64,000 nt of DNA, from contig CM057225.1 in NCBI GenBank assembly GCA_029891385.1, positions 79,695,887 through 79,759,886 of the forward strand, read 5' to 3'. Source of the stretch: Erythroxylum novogranatense. Its lineage: Eukaryota; Streptophyta; Magnoliopsida; Malpighiales; Erythroxylaceae. The notes under the pieces are model-generated. The model saw only the letters and a list, made by a program, of their open reading frames with translations. It was not told the DNA's origin and did not search any database. Positions 38,094 to 51,989 of this stretch are shown here, piece by piece (within the stretch, counting starts at the first letter, position 1; the number at the start of each line of letters is the position of its first letter). A program made the position numbers and the translations under genes.

Positions 38094-41000
38094 ATGGCTT
38101 CAACTACTTATTCATCTTCTCTCTCTCTTCCCGGTGGGTCCAACACCTCCAATTTTCTCAAGCTTGATGAAACTAACTATCTCCAATGGCTTCTCCAAAT
38201 GAAGCCATTTCTTATTGGCCTTGGACTTTTCAAATATGTAGACGGCATATGTCCAGCACCTCCTTCCACTATCACACCTTCTGCCACCTCCACTTCCACC
38301 GACCTCACCCCACAAATACCTGTCCCAAATCCTGCTTATGCTGAATGGCTTCAAATGGATCAATTTGTTGTTAGCCGTATCACCACTACTCTCGAATTAC
38401 CAATTCTTTCCCTCCTCATTGGTTGTGACACAGCCAAAGATCATTGGGATCGCTTAGCACTTCATTTCTCACAAATATCAGTCGCTAGTGCTGCTCATCT
38501 TAAATCCCAACTTTTTGATCTCCAAAAAGGCTCTAAAAGCATTGATGAATACCTACAGCATGCAAAATCCCTATCCGATTCTCTCACTGCAATTGGCAAA
38601 CCTGTTGATCCTGATGATCTTGTTATCACAATACTTAAAGGTCTTGGCCCTGATTATCTAATGCTCCGCACCGCTCTCTACAATATTACCCCACTCATCT
38701 CCTTTACTGAACTTCGCTCTCGCTTGATAGCATTTGAGTCTCAAAACCCCACTCTTCCAACGTCTTCCACTCCAAACACCGCTCTCTATAATGCTCAATC
38801 TTCTTCAAACAACTCCAGTTTCCGTTCCAAATCCAACAATAGCACCTATCGTGGACAACACCACCGTGGCAAATACCGTGGTTCCCATCCACGCAGTCAA
38901 GGAAATCATCACCAATGGCCATCCTCCTACAACAATAACCGAGCTCCATCACCACAACCACCCTGGGGACAGCAAGGCATTCTTGGCTCCTCACCTTGGT
39001 GCCCCAACTGCAGCACTCCTCATCATTCTCATGCCAACTGTCCACACCGTTTCTCGGGACCACCCAACATGCCATTTGCAGGTGCTCATTTTGCTCAACC
39101 ACCACCCTCACCCGACAATCTATGGTACCCCGACACTGGAGCTACAAATCACATGACCAGTCCCACCACACCTCTCCAAAATCCATATCCACCTCAAGGT
39201 AACACGTCTGTGGTCATGGGAAATGGAGACACTATGTCAATCTCCCACCTGGGATCCCTTCCTTTCTCTTTAGCAAACTCCAAATTTTCTCTTAACAATG
39301 TTTTCAGCATCCCAACTATCCGCAAAAATCTCTTATCTGTTGCTCAATTCACAAAAGACAATAAAGTCTTCTTTCTTTTTGCCCCCGATTATTATCAAAT
39401 ATATGATCTTCTCACTGGCACTTTGCTTTTTCAGGGCCTCTGTAAAGATGGTCTATATCCGCTTCACATCTCCTTATCCTCTCCGTCGTCCACACATCAT
39501 GCTCTTGCTACTCACCACTCTTCAACATGGCATAAAAGGCTCGGTCACACCTCCTCCACTGTCCTCGCTCACTTACAACCTCTCTTAGGCAATCAAGTCT
39601 CTCTCAAACTTGCCTTCTGTTCTGATTGCGCAATTAATAAATCCTCTAGACTCCCCTTTGATTCTCGCACCAGTTATGTTAAATTTCCCTTCTCAATAAT
39701 TCATAGTGATGTATGGATGTCTCCAGTTTCTTCTAATAGTGGTTATCGTTACTATGTCTTATTTACAGATGAATACTCTCGTTATTCATGGATTTTTCTC
39801 ATGCGAAATAAATCCGAAACCTTCCAACACTTCAAGACCTTTGTGGCTTACATAAAAAATCAATTCAATTCTTCCATTCAAACATTACAAAGTGATAACG
39901 AGTATGTCAATAATAATTTTGACCACTTTTGTGCCACTCATGGAATCCACCAACGTTTCTCTTGTCCTCACACCCCTCAACAAAACGGACTTGCCGAGCG
40001 TAAACATCGACACATCGCAGACATGACCCGTACCTTATTAGCCACTGCTCACCTTCCTCACTCTTATTGGGCTGACGCTGTCCTAACTGCCGTTCATATC
40101 ATTGACATTCTACCCACTCCTATTCTTCATTGGTTCTCTCCTCACTACTATCTCTACAAATCCCAACCTACTTACTCTTATCTCAAGGTCTTTGGATGTT
40201 CTTGCTACCCTTATCTAGGTCCTTACGGCCCCCACAAACTCTCTCCACGATCTGTATCATGTGTTTTTCTTGGTTACAGTAACCATCACAAAGGATATAA
40301 ATGTCTTAATAAAGCTTCTGGCCGTGTTTATATCTCTAGGCATGTTATTTTTGACGAGACTTCTTTTCCTTTTCTAACATTGCAGGTCACCAAAGATGCT
40401 TCTCCTATACAATTGGATCTCCAACATGACACCACGTCGCAGTCCACCACCAACACCCGTTTGAACATGCCCCAACCAACCACCACTGTTGAGCATGGAG
40501 ACATATTACCAATGATTACTCCCATGAATCTGCCCATCTCAACCTCCACAAATTCTGTTCCCCCTACCAATCCAAACCACCTTGGCCCACCAGATCCACC
40601 CCCTTCTCTTGACCCGGACTCTATATTGGCACCTGGACCCACACAGTCTGACTTGCCTCTGTCGAACCCACAGCCTACACATCAAATGCGTACTCGATCG
40701 AAAGATGGTATTACCCAACCAAAGCAATATACTGACGGCACAATTAGGTACCCAATTCCTCATGCTCTTCTCTCTACTATTGATACATTGGAACCTACTT
40801 GTTATTCTCAAGCTAGCAAACACCCAGAGTGGCGCAAAGCCATGACAGAGGAGATAAATGCACTGCTGAAAAACAACACTTGGTCTCTGGTTCCATCATC
40901 CCCAACACAAAATCGAGTTGGCTGCAAATGGGTTTTTCGAATAAAGCGAAAATCTGATGGAAGCATTGAGCGTTACAAAGCTCGTTTAGTAGCTAAGGGT

Positions 41001-44000
41001 TTTCATCAACAACTTGGGCTTGATTATGGTGAGACATTCAGCCCTGTCATCAAACCCACAACCATACGAACAATTCTTGGTGTAGCGGTCTCACGCATGT
41101 GGCCACTCCGACAACTTGATGTCAAAAATGCATTCTTACATGGACTCTTACAATAAGAAGTGTATATGTCCCAACCACCCGGTTTCATCAATCCTACAAA
41201 GCCGCATCATGTATGTAAGTTACAGAAGGCAATTTATGGTTTGAAACAGGCACCTAGAGCATGGTTTCAACGCATAAGCTCTTTCTTAATCACTGCTCGT
41301 TTTCAACAAAGTAAAGCTGACCCCTCCTTGTTCATCCTACATCATGGTATGCACTGCATCTTTCTCCTTCTCTACGTTGATGATATTGTGATTACTGGCA
41401 GCAACTCACATCTTCTGCAGAAATTTATTGACACACTAGCCTGTGAGTTTGACATTAAGGACCTTGGACCCCTCCATTATTTCCTTGGTTTACAAGTCCA
41501 TACCCAACCTGATTCCATGCATGTTAACCAACTGAAATATGCTCATGATCTTCTAGTTAAACACGGCAGCCTTCATTGCAAACCAGCCACCACACCCATG
41601 GCAGCCAAGGTTGTTAGACCCCGTTCCTTTTTTTTTCTTTATTAAATAGGTTTGTTTAAATTATTGGTAAGTTCATTATCTTTTGGCTAGTATTAATTGA
41701 AGTAATTAGGGTTTCAATTAGGGTTTTATTTGATTTCCTATTGGTTAGAATATTTGGGATTTTTAGAGCAATAATTAGTAATTGAAGAAATTGAGAGTTA
41801 GAATTTATAGCAATAATATTATTTGTATTATATTTTCAAAGAATAAGAATTATTAAATTAGGTCATGTTAGGATTAAATTAGAATTTGTTTAAATGGTTA
41901 TAAGGCTTTAGGTTTATTAATTAAGTGGGCTAGGGTTTATATGGAAGATTAAATGAAAAAGGAAGGGAGCTTATGGGCTTTTAAGTGGGAGCCCACAAAA
42001 GTTAAGTTTGAAATGGAAAGAGGAAAATGAAAATTTGGTGAAAGTTAGAAGGAGAGAAATTTTGGGCTTGAAGACTTAGCTTAGGATTAAGTTAAAGAGT
42101 TAAGTTATGGAAAGAAGCTTAGGAAACTTCCTAAGACTTAAGTGACCAACGAAATTGCATGGAGGGAGAGGCCAAAGTGAGGTCGTTTTTGGCTTAGGGA
42201 TTAAGTGAGAAAAGAAGCAAAACCTAGGTCATTTTAGCAAGGCATCCGAAACTTACCAAAGAGAAGAGAGTAGGAGAAGTTTTCGAAAATTCAAAGGAAG
42301 AAAGGAGAGGAGTAGATTCGGCCATCCAAGGAGAAGGGAAGAAGAAGGTGTTTCAAGCTTGAGCAAGGTAGATTCACGTGGTTTATGAAAGAAAAGAGGA
42401 AGGAAGGAGTTATTTCATCTTTTGAAGAAGAGGAAGTCGTGGTTTCAACCTAGGTAAGAAGATTTTGAATTTTTGGCTATCTATTTAGGGTTTCCTCTTT
42501 CTTATTTCAAATATATGGTTAGAAGTAAAAGAAGAAGGTAAGAAGAGGAAGAAGAAACAAAAATCAGATTAGGATTGGTTAGGGTTTCGAAATTATAGAT
42601 TGGTTTGTTTGAGTTTTATCTTCTTTCATGTTTAAATGGATGATTGGATGAGGTTTTAGTGAAAGAATGAGCAAGGAAAGAGTTTTGTGTAGGTTTCTAT
42701 AGAAAATAGAAGGGGATGTCGTGATGGTTAAGTGGATTTCGAAATTTTAAGGGTTTTGATGTTAGTTTGGTTAATAATGGTGGTTTGAAAGGTATTGGTG
42801 AAAGAAAAATGAAAGAAGCAAAATTAAGAAAGCTTTATTAAAATTCCAGCATGTGTTCATGGCTTAGGATTGAGAAATTTTGAACTTTTAGAGTAGTTTT
42901 GATGGGGGTTTTATGTTGATATAGCCTAGGAGAATTATAGGAAGGTTTAGGTGAGGTTATATTGGTTTAGATTTAAGTTTTTACAGTTGAAGAAAATTCC
43001 AGCATCTTACTCTTTTATTAATTAGCCTTATTATGCTTGATTTAAGGTCATTTGCAGCGTTTGGAAAGTGAAGAGGGTCAAAATAATCCATTGGGGCAAG
43101 TGAACCAAACTCCGAACCAACGAAGTCAAGGTGGGTAACTTTTTAATAATTAAGTAATAAGCTACTTAAATGACTCTTGAGTAGTTTCCTATGATTTTCA
43201 ACTTTTGAATGAAATAGTGGTTGTGATAGTTCGAACATATTTTATGTGCCTTTTGATGTAGATATATGTGTCAAGGTTTGTAAAATTGTTTGTTACATGA
43301 TCACGTACCGAATTGCAATGGCCAATTGTGGCAAATCCTTGTGAATGATTGTATGTATGGAAAAGTTGTGGAAACTTGATTGAAAGTGAACAAAATGTTA
43401 ATATGAGATGTAGGAAGAATGCTAAATGTGAACATGTATGATTTCTTAGGTTTGTAGTGATCCCCTCTGTTAGCAAGTGCGCACTTGTCATAAACTTCAC
43501 TTCTTTGCCCGCTAGTGGCATAGGAGATCCGAAATCGGAGTCCCCTCTGTTCACGGCTACACATGGTCGCCTGTCGAACATGTGTAGTACATCCTGTTAG
43601 GATCACTCAGACCATCTGTGATATGCTTTTGTGATGTTATCTGATATTTGGTGATTTTGTAAATGTCTTATTTGTTAGAAAATGAAATTGATGATTATTG
43701 ACTTGAAATTATAATTGTCGATGCATGTTTTAGCTTATACTTGTTTATTAACTTTGTTACCCACGGAGTCGTCGAGCTCACCCCTTCCTTCCCTCCACAG
43801 GTTTAGGCGAGAATTGGGTCGTCGCGATCGGAATGAAGAATTACTCCGATGCTTTTGTTTTTAAAGTCTTACTTTTGAAACCAATGCTTTAACTAGCATT
43901 TTGGGCTTTATAACCGTTCTTTGGCTTTTGGATGTATTCGGGCTAAAATGCTCGTTAAAGCATTGTAATTGTCTATTTCATGTAAAGTTTAAAGGTTTTA

Positions 44001-45916
44001 AAGTTTCATTGTATATTTGTATATGTTTAAGAATGTATGGTTATGTATGATTATGAGATTTCATGTTTGAGATTGTAAAAGTAAAGATGGAATGGTATGT
44101 CTTAAAGAAATTAAATTGATGAATTGCTAGATACCTAGGCTTGCGTTGTTGCCAATTGGAGTTGGGGTGGTTTGATTTCTGAATATGTTTGTGAATTGGA
44201 AGATAGAAGTATTTTTATGCAGGTAGGAGTTAGGTTGGAAAATTGGGCTAGAGCGTTTTTAGGGGAGGTGCTGTCCATTTTTTTTTAAAAAAATGGGCAG
44301 CCACCTTGTATTGTGTATTAGACCATCTTAAAGTTAAAATTTGGAAAAGAAGTATTTCTTAAAGTTGATAGAGTTTGGCAAGATCTTTAGAACGGGATAA
44401 AAAGGGTTAAGTTTCGAAGTAGGATGAAAAAGTTATGGGCGTTTGAAATTTTCAGATTTCTATTCATTTGGTAAATGTTACTATTCATTTGGTAATTTGC
44501 ATTATTCATATGGTAATTTGCTTAATACCAACCTTAAACAAGTTTCCATTTATTTTAATGATAAATATGACTTTTGTTCCTTCCTAATTGTTTTAAATAA
44601 CCTTATATCTTTCTGGTATAGTTATGTAGGTCATACTCGATTTCTTTTGGTTAAAATGTCATACATTTTCAACTTTTGCAAAGGTATGAAAAGGTAAGCT
44701 TAGTAAACCTATAATAATCGTTTTCCTATTTTCTTTGTATCTTTGTCTTTTGACCTTCGATTCACATGAGATTTGAAACGTTAGTTAACTAGCTCAATTT
44801 TCAATCCTTTTTCGGTAAAATGAGAGTGTCGGGTTTTAGTTGGATTTTAGGGCCGATGAGTGTCGATTTTGCCCGAAAGGTCGTTTTGCGACCTACAAAG
44901 GTCCGATTGAGGCGTTTTCTGATTTCATTTGACCTAGAGGTCTAGGATTTCGTAGTAGCTTAGGTATAAGAGCAATGATGGGCCCTAAACAGATCAAAGC
45001 TATTGGAAGAGACTTAGGGTCGAGCTATCCAACTTTATTCGGATGAAGTGAAATTAAGTCCAGTTTGAGGATTCTTTCGTGGTGAGGAATCGCTTCCTCG
45101 TGGGGCGCACGTCCAGATGTCACGCAGGTCGTCGGACACGTGTCGCACCAGGGAGGGGTTCCAACAAAGGTAGTTCTTTCCAACGACAATGCCCCACGCT
45201 TAAAATCTCCTACAGAATTTCGTGAACTGGTTGGTTGCTTGCAATATCTTACATTGACGTGGCCAGATATTGCATATGCTGTCAACACAGTCTCTCAATT
45301 CATGAATGCACCATGCCACAATCATCTTAAGGCTGCACGCCGTATACTTCGCTACATCAAAGGAACACTAGACCATGGACTTATTTTCTGCCCGCAACAA
45401 GGCGCAATCCGTCTTAGTGCCTACTCTGATGTCGATTGGGCTGCTTGCCATGATACTCGACGCTCCACCAGTGGCTATCTTATATATCTTGGTTCCAACC
45501 TTATCTCCTGGAGTTCTAAAAAGCAGCCTACCATTGCTCGATCCAGTGCTGAATCTGAATACCGCTCCCTCTCACATTCATGTGCAGAAACCACTTGGTT
45601 GTGCTATCTTCTTTATGAACTTGGCGTGACCCTTCAATTCCCTGTCCATCTCTATTGTGATAACATATCTACTACATACATGGCGGCAAATCCAGTCTTT
45701 CATGCTCGCACGCGGCATATTGAGCTAGATTACCATTTCGTGAGGGAAAAGGTAGCCGTAGGCAGCCATCAGGTTCACTACATCCCCTCTATTGATCAAC
45801 CAGCAGATGTGCTCACCAAACCGTTACACAAGCACCGTCATCGCCTCCTCTCCTCCAAACTCTTTCAATCAAGATTGCTCGGTTTGCGGGGGGGTGACAG
45901 AGATACCCGACACTGA
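38094..45916 (+). CDS. Copia gag-pol polyprotein, one stop codon, interrupted by a nested LTR
   Basis: Gag begins MASTTYSSSLSLPGG (start at 38094). A cysteine/histidine cluster (CPNCSTPHHSHANCPH) stands where the zinc knuckle is expected. The protease motif WYPDTGATNHM is near residue 343. The GAG-pre-integrase motif HKRLGH follows. Integrase shows IHSDVW, LQSDNE and NGLAERKH, the DDE set. Reverse transcriptase covers WRKAMTEEINAL through the catalytic YVDD (about 41375-41386). RNase H shows DVDWA and SSAESEY. A single TAA at 41154-41156 (CAA TAA GAA, expected GAA) interrupts the RT domain. A 3.56-kb insertion separates MAAK from VVLSND; removing it with one AAGGT restores the frame exactly. 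Codons elsewhere are intact, which supports a recent insertion. Confidence 0.93.
41612..45166. mobile_element. Solo LTR (about 3.56 kb) nested in the copia element
   Basis: It starts TGTTAGACCCCG and ends GGGGTTCCAACA (TG...CA), flanked by a perfect 5-base duplication AAGGT (41607-41611 and 45167-45171). There is no open frame, no primer-binding site and no internal second LTR, so it is best read as a solo LTR left by recombination of a Ty3/gypsy-type element with very long LTRs. Blocks such as GAGTCGTCGAGCTCACCCC (about 43767) recall the LTR-like region at 13.4-15.7 kb. A non-autonomous element without an interior is the alternative. Confidence 0.88.
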
Positions 45917-46141
45917 TGGAGCCAATCACATATATCATTCCATATTTAACTCCATTACTGCATTAGCCAAGCAATAGCCTCAAATCACTCTGAATTCATA
46001 TCCATACTTATCATGTAATTATATGTAATAGCTGCATTTTAGGAGAGTATATCGTGTAACATAACTCTAGGAGATACACCATCTGTATATATAAAGATGC
46101 AAGTCACGATATGTATACATCAAGAATTACATTTATTCACA
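45895..46141 (+). repeat. Copia 3' LTR
   Basis: 247 bases, preceded by the G-rich polypurine tract and followed by the target duplication GTCTC. The polyprotein stop codon (45914-45916) lies just inside it. Confidence 0.96.
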
Positions 46142-47128
46142 GTCTCTTGCATCACCACTTGTTATTGCTAATAAACTTGAATCAACATTATCATGAACAA
46201 GTTCGGAATTGTCACAAATAGATCCAGATGGGTTGTTATGCACTTCCTGACATGATTTATGCACTTCCGGCCATGATTTATGCTTTCTACCAATACATTG
46301 ATCGGAGATTCACTCACGATTTAGGGTATCGTTCTGACTAAACTCGATGAACCATCATTATTTGTTACATCCAATTCTAGTCTTTCCGGGGGTTGCAAAA
46401 GAAGACTCTTACAGTTCCCATTAGTTCTCATGCACTTATTTCTCTTCGATGACAAGATGGGAACCTTTTTCCTCTTTCTTGTATTATCCTCTACACAATT
46501 TCCTGTTGCCACTTGGCTCAGAATATTACTTCCATCTAATTCCTCAAACGCAGAAACCATTGTTGATTCCTACGACTTCTTCAGTGAACCAAATACCGTT
46601 TCCTAGTTCTTTTGGCCGTACTCTTGTTTGGGGCTCTGTGGAATTTGACAAAGCAAGTTCAAAAGTAAGAAGAATCATAAGGCACAAACCCTAAGAATGT
46701 ATATATTCCCAGAACGACAATGTTATTGTTAAAAAGGTTTAATTAATAAATAACAAATCAAAAAAGGACAAAAGATAAAGAGTAAAAAAAATGATCCATA
46801 ACCTAATGCCTGTTTTAGGTTAAGCTATGGACCTCCATATACATAGACCACTCCTATTTCCAAATAAGAAAAGTTACAAATTTTCACATGAAATTAGATT
46901 GTGTTGAAGAAGCCTAATATCTCAAAAAAGATACTTGTTGAAGAAGAAGCTTAACAATAATTTCGATTGTTGTCAAACAAAGAGTTCAATTAGAAATATA
47001 CCACAAGAGAGAATGGATTGTTGAGTAAAGAAACTCAATTGTAAAAATTTAATTAACGTGTTGAATGGCTTCAAAAGTGAGAGAGGAAAAGATTATCGGC
47101 CCGGAAGGAAGGGTAAAAATGTTTATTA

Positions 47129-47173
47129 ATCCCACATTGGAAAGGGACAAAAGATAAAAGAGTGATTTATATA
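47129..47173 (+). promoter_or_regulatory. USE-like plus TATA module in intron 9 (unit C)
   Basis: ATCCCACATTG at 47129-47139 and TTTATATA at 47166-47173, with the same 26-base gap as units A and B. It is fully conserved here although the host copy is disrupted. Confidence 0.45.
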
Positions 47174-48092
47174 CAAAATTATCCATAACCTATTGAAATA
47201 ATGTTTTAAGATATGGACCTCCATACATAACAAGCACTCCTCTGCCTAAATAAGAAAAGTTGCGAAGTTCACACTTATAAGCGAAGATAGAATAAGCTTT
47301 GGAAACAACAAAGAAATGACCACAAAGTTTTGTTTCTTCTCGATTTTGAATCTCCTATGTACAAATGAATTGCTAGAAATCTATTATAGGCGATAAACAA
47401 GCGCAAAAATTATAAGTTAATATATCTTGATTTACATTTATGCTTCCTGTGTTTGATTCTCGAGTTACGATCTTTGGTCTATGGTAGTAATGAAAGAAAA
47501 TCATCAAGACTGAGTCTTTGTCGCTCCAACTCTCGATCTACAAAGTTGCCAATAAAAGCGACCTTTTTGTTCTATAAGCTTCTTGCATTTTGGCACTTCA
47601 TGTGGAGCTAACAAGCGCCATCTCCGGTGTATCTGATGCAACCAAACCTTGATCCATCAAAATTGCGATAAAAGACATATATACATCATGGAAGCATAGA
47701 AATCATAAAATTCCAAATTGTAATACCTCGACAACAACCTGCCGGTTCGGCACAGGAAATGTTTAGCGATCTCATTGAACCATATCCACATTCTTCAATT
47801 ATTGCCTTCAATCTTAAATCCTCTTCTTGGACCATTCACCCGTATTCAAAGAAGGATCCAAAGCATTAAACCACTGTTGGCGTGAAGACGCTTACATAAT
47901 CATCACATAAGAAAAGATGTATTGACAAAGTTATAGTTCTACACAAATACCTCTCTACATTGTACTTGTGTTGGCTGGCACAAATTGAGCAATTTTATTC
48001 CAATTCTTTGGACGAAAAATTTCACACCTACTTTCAAGCATTTGTCTTCACCTAAAGTCCACGTCCCTTTCCTTTGCCTATATGGGTTTAGA

Positions 48093-50748
48093 TGTAACAT
48101 CCCGTTACCGATGGGATGTGTACAGTTTATTGCATTCGTATTTGTTCTTGTCGGGCATTATAGCATCTTGTATAATTGGCATTTATCGTACATGCATATA
48201 TGACATGTTTCCACTAGATTGGGATAATTTGAATTTGGAAATTGATTTGGGTTAATTAATCTGAGAAATTTAATTGGTATAAGAAATGAGAAATTGAAGA
48301 TTGTAAAATGAAATTTGGATATGATTAGGATATGTGGGATAATTAGGTCAATTTAGGTTCGATGATTGAATTTGAGTTAGAATTGAAAGTTAGAGAGTGG
48401 AATTGTGAAATTGGAGTATAGGATAATGAGTTTTCTATTTTATGGATTTATAGGAAATTTTCTGGAATTTTTGGAGTATTAGGCGGAATAGGAAAATTGA
48501 TCGATGACCGATTAATTAGATTTCGGTTCCATAATTGATTATCCAATGGTGCAGACAAGTTAGTAATTTGATTTGAGGAACTAGGACTTGGTCATTGAAA
48601 TTGGGAGAAATTAGAATTTGAAATTGGATGAGGTTGTTTGGATCGGGTTTGTGGCAATTGACATTTGCCAAACAAGCCTTAATCCCTTTAATATATATAT
48701 ATCCTAAACCTTTGAATCTTCTCCCCACGAAGCTTTATTCTTCTCCTTCTTCGTGATTCCTCTTCTTGATTTCTTCTTGAGAGTTTGGTTGATTTCCTTC
48801 CACAAAATTGTTCTTTCCTTTCTCTTTGATCATTCCATTAAGCTTGGTGTAAGAAGAAGATGATTTTGGGCATTATTTTGGGAGTTGCCGTGGGTGTGGG
48901 AGAGAGGAGAGATTGGTGATTCTTGAAGATTTGGAGCTTTTAATCGTAAGCTACTTTGATCTTGTCTTGTATAACTTGATTTGTTGATTTATAAAGTTAG
49001 ATTGATGTTTGAACATGAAAATTTGAGGATTTGAGCATTAGGATTTCGACGGTGATTAGGGTTAGAATCTAGGATTTTACTTATTTGATGAAATAGAGGT
49101 TAGGGATTGTTGTATGATGAGTATGGATTTATTTAGGAGTGATTTGTAAGGAGAAAACTTGGATTTGGAGCGATTATCGATCGAAAATCTGCAAAATTCA
49201 GGTTTTCGGGCGTGTCCGTCGTTACGCCAAGTGGCATGAAGAACACGCCATGACGTCTTGTGGAAGGTCTTGCCATGATGAGAAAAAAGGGCATGCGTCA
49301 TGACGTCTGTGAGCGTCTGCTGCGACGAGGAGTCTTGGCAACCGCCATGACGCAATGACTAATTTGGATACTGGCATGGCGAGGAAGGTGTTCTTGAAAA
49401 ATGAAATTAGGTTTTAATCATTTGGGGATTTAGGCAATTGAGGATCTAATTGGTTATGGATTAAATTCAATTTGGAGATTTTGAAATTGGAAATTAGAAA
49501 TTGAGTTCGAATTTGAGTTTGAGATCTGGAATTGGTTTAGGTGAAATGTCATAATTTGTATAGTATGTACATGATTTGATTCATCTGCATAATTAAGCAT
49601 CGAATTAGTACCAGTAATAATGTTATGTATATTTTGATTGTTATAGCGGCTCAAGTGGATCGCCGATCATCGGCGTGGCGAGACTTCCGCGATAGCTTCG
49701 GAAGTTACGAAGTGAGTAACCTAGTTGGTTCCTCAACCTTTATGTGTTTAATTTTATGTCATATGCCATGTGGAGCTAAGGATGGATTCTATGTGTTTGA
49801 TTTGATTGATTTGGACCACGGTGTTGAAATATTGGAATGTGCTATAGAAGTGTTAATTGGGTGTAAATTGTCATAAATGATTTCAAATGATGAAAATTAG
49901 GCGGATGAGGTTTTCAAATGATGCATGTATTGTAAATGGGACATGTGCATACATGCATAAAAGTATGATCACATAAAGGCGATTGTGGACCGGGTAGCCA
50001 CCGTATTGAGCTTTAAGCTCAACGCACGAGGCTTCATGCCCAATGATTTGTAGAGCTTTATGCTCAGCGTATTAGGCTTTTAAGCCCATCGCTTTCGAGC
50101 CAATGGCTCAACGATATGAGCTCGAGCACACGGTCACAACAACGAAAGAAAATGAAAGAGTCACATGCACACCGTGCATATATGATTGATTACATGTGAA
50201 TTGTGTGAAAGGCCTATCGCCTTATAAATGTGAAATTGACCGCATGTGATTTCTGAATGTGATAGTATATGATATTGTGTGATTATGTGGCTATGCATGA
50301 GTTGAGTAAACCATCGATGATGGTTACTCATTGAGTTTCATAAACTCACCCAAATTGCAATTATTTTTCGGACGGAGATAGCTTGACCTCTAGCTCCGTC
50401 GGTGAGACTTATCTGCTTTGTGTGTGCGACAAGAGGAGCATGGCCCAGTGTCCGCCACCGGGGATCTTTTGGGTATTTTGTGGATGACTTAGCTAGGAGT
50501 TGTAGTAGTTCTTTTGGACTTGTGCGTATGTATATATTTATGGTGATGTTGTATCGACGGTTTTGTGAATGAATGGAATGAATCTTTTGGTTTTAAAAAT
50601 TTAGTGGATTCGATATTATTGCTTATGTATATTGATGCCATGAGGATATAGAAATGATAGTTTAGTAGTGCACTCTAAATGCGTGGGTTGTGCCTAAGAT
50701 TACGACTACTGGCGACCGGTGTATACTCTACAGTGAGGGGGCGCTACA
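48093..50748 (+). repeat. Gypsy 5' LTR
   Basis: 2,656 bases. It includes a run of GAGCTTTA-GCTCAACG-like imperfect repeats (50010-50130), and GTTACTCATTGAGTTTC near 50326. It differs from the 3' LTR mainly at sites with CAG or CTG in one copy. Confidence 0.92.
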
Positions 50749-50799
50749 TTAGGTGGTATCAGAGCATGGTTTGGCATCTTTTGGGCATAGTATAATTTA

Positions 50800-51880
50800 G
50801 GCTTGAATTTCGTGAGCAAAGCAAGAAATTGATTGGAAATGTGATTTTATTGTAGGTCATCCATCTTTGGTGATCAAGTTGATCAACCAGCTGACCAAGG
50901 ATCAGTCGGAGCGAGTAGAGTCTTACGTGCCTATGTTTGAGGAGCGACCTCGGTGGTTCCCATGAGGCGGAACGGAGGTATGATCGCTGCGTGTGGGGGC
51001 CGTCATTCTCTGGCGTCTGAAACCTCGCCGAGGCGGAGGGTTGGTTGGAAGGACCGAGCGGGTCTGGACGAGATGGATCATGCGACCGAGGAGCGCTTCA
51101 ATTATGCTGTTTCTTTACTCCAGGGTCCGGCTTATCAGTGGTGGAAGACTGTCCCGGGTAGTTCCACCAGGCCGTGTGTATTGACTTGGGCTGATTTTCT
51201 GAGGGCTTTCCGAGATAATTTCATGCCTAAGGAGTATTTGGATATGAAGATGCAGGATTTCTTAGAGTTGAGACAGGGATCGATGACAGTGGCAGATTAT
51301 GAGGTCAGATTTAATGAGTTGTCAGCGTATGCGTCTGTTCTGATTGCCTCCGAGGCAGATAGGTGCCGGAGATTTGAGGAGGGTGAATCGGATATCCGTA
51401 CCGTGTTAGCCCGTCGGATATGGGTACCTTTGTAGAGATGAGATCATTCTTTGTCGAGATTGAAAGACTCTTGAGACAGAGCCGAGCCGAGACCGGTCGA
51501 GGATCCGGAGGTAAGAGATCGATGTGATCGGGGTAGTTCGGTAGAGCACGAGCGAGCCTTGAGTAGATTTAGATCACCGGGGATTTAGGCAGTTGGGTTC
51601 ATTCGAGGGGCGATTTGGGCGATCTGGCGATGCGATGGTAGTGGCAGAGGATTTGGTCAGATGCTTCCTATTTGCATACATTGTGACAAGAGACATAGTG
51701 GTGAGTGCTGGAGAGTGACAGGAGCGTGTTTGGCATGTGGATCTATGGATCACATGATTAGGAGTTGTCCGATGACTTTGGGAGTTCAATCAGCCGCTAG
51801 TGGGAGAGCCGGTGGTAGTTCGACGGTGCAGCAGAGCCGTAGCGGTGGACCTGGATTTAGGGCCGAGGCGAGCCCGAGGT
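50800..51880 (+). pseudogene. Gypsy gag with zinc knuckle, frameshifted
   Basis: The readable core at 50953-51435 includes NYAVSLLQGPAYQWWKTV, WADFLRAFRDNF and MTVADYEVRFNELSAYA, the Retrotrans_gag pattern. A second frame at 51661-51880 gives two cysteine-rich motifs, CIHCDKRHSGECW and CLACGSMDHMIRSCP, the latter a CX2CX4HX4C knuckle. Between them the frame is broken. Gag would coat the RNA in cytoplasmic particles. Breaks may be partly sequence error. Confidence 0.85.
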
Positions 51881-51989
51881 GAGGCGAGAGTCCTTTGTGG
51901 GGACCGAGGACGAGGCAGCAGCCGCAGATCCAGCCGAGTTTATGCCATGACGGCGGGAGGCTCGGGACTCCCGGATGTGGTGGTGGTAT

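Larger units (their letters stand above)
37752..46141 (+). mobile_element. Ty1/copia LTR retrotransposon, young, with nested solo LTR
   Basis: LTRs of 247 bases (37752-37998 and 45895-46141) differ at only three positions. Target-site duplication GTCTC occurs at 37747-37751 and 46142-46146, and unit B shows the empty site. The primer-binding site is TGGTATCAGAGC at 37999-38010 (initiator Met tRNA). The polypurine tract TTTGCGGGGGGG lies directly before the 3' LTR. Without the nested insertion the element is about 4.83 kb, a normal copia length. The coding order gag-protease-integrase-RT-RNase H is the copia order. The short LTR and the DTGATNHM protease motif suggest an Ale/Retrofit-like lineage, but this is uncertain. 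Confidence 0.96.

Noticed and set aside
38704..39156. Overlapping frames in both strands inside copia gag
   Set aside because: Shadows of the gag-pol frame, which has clear domain motifs.
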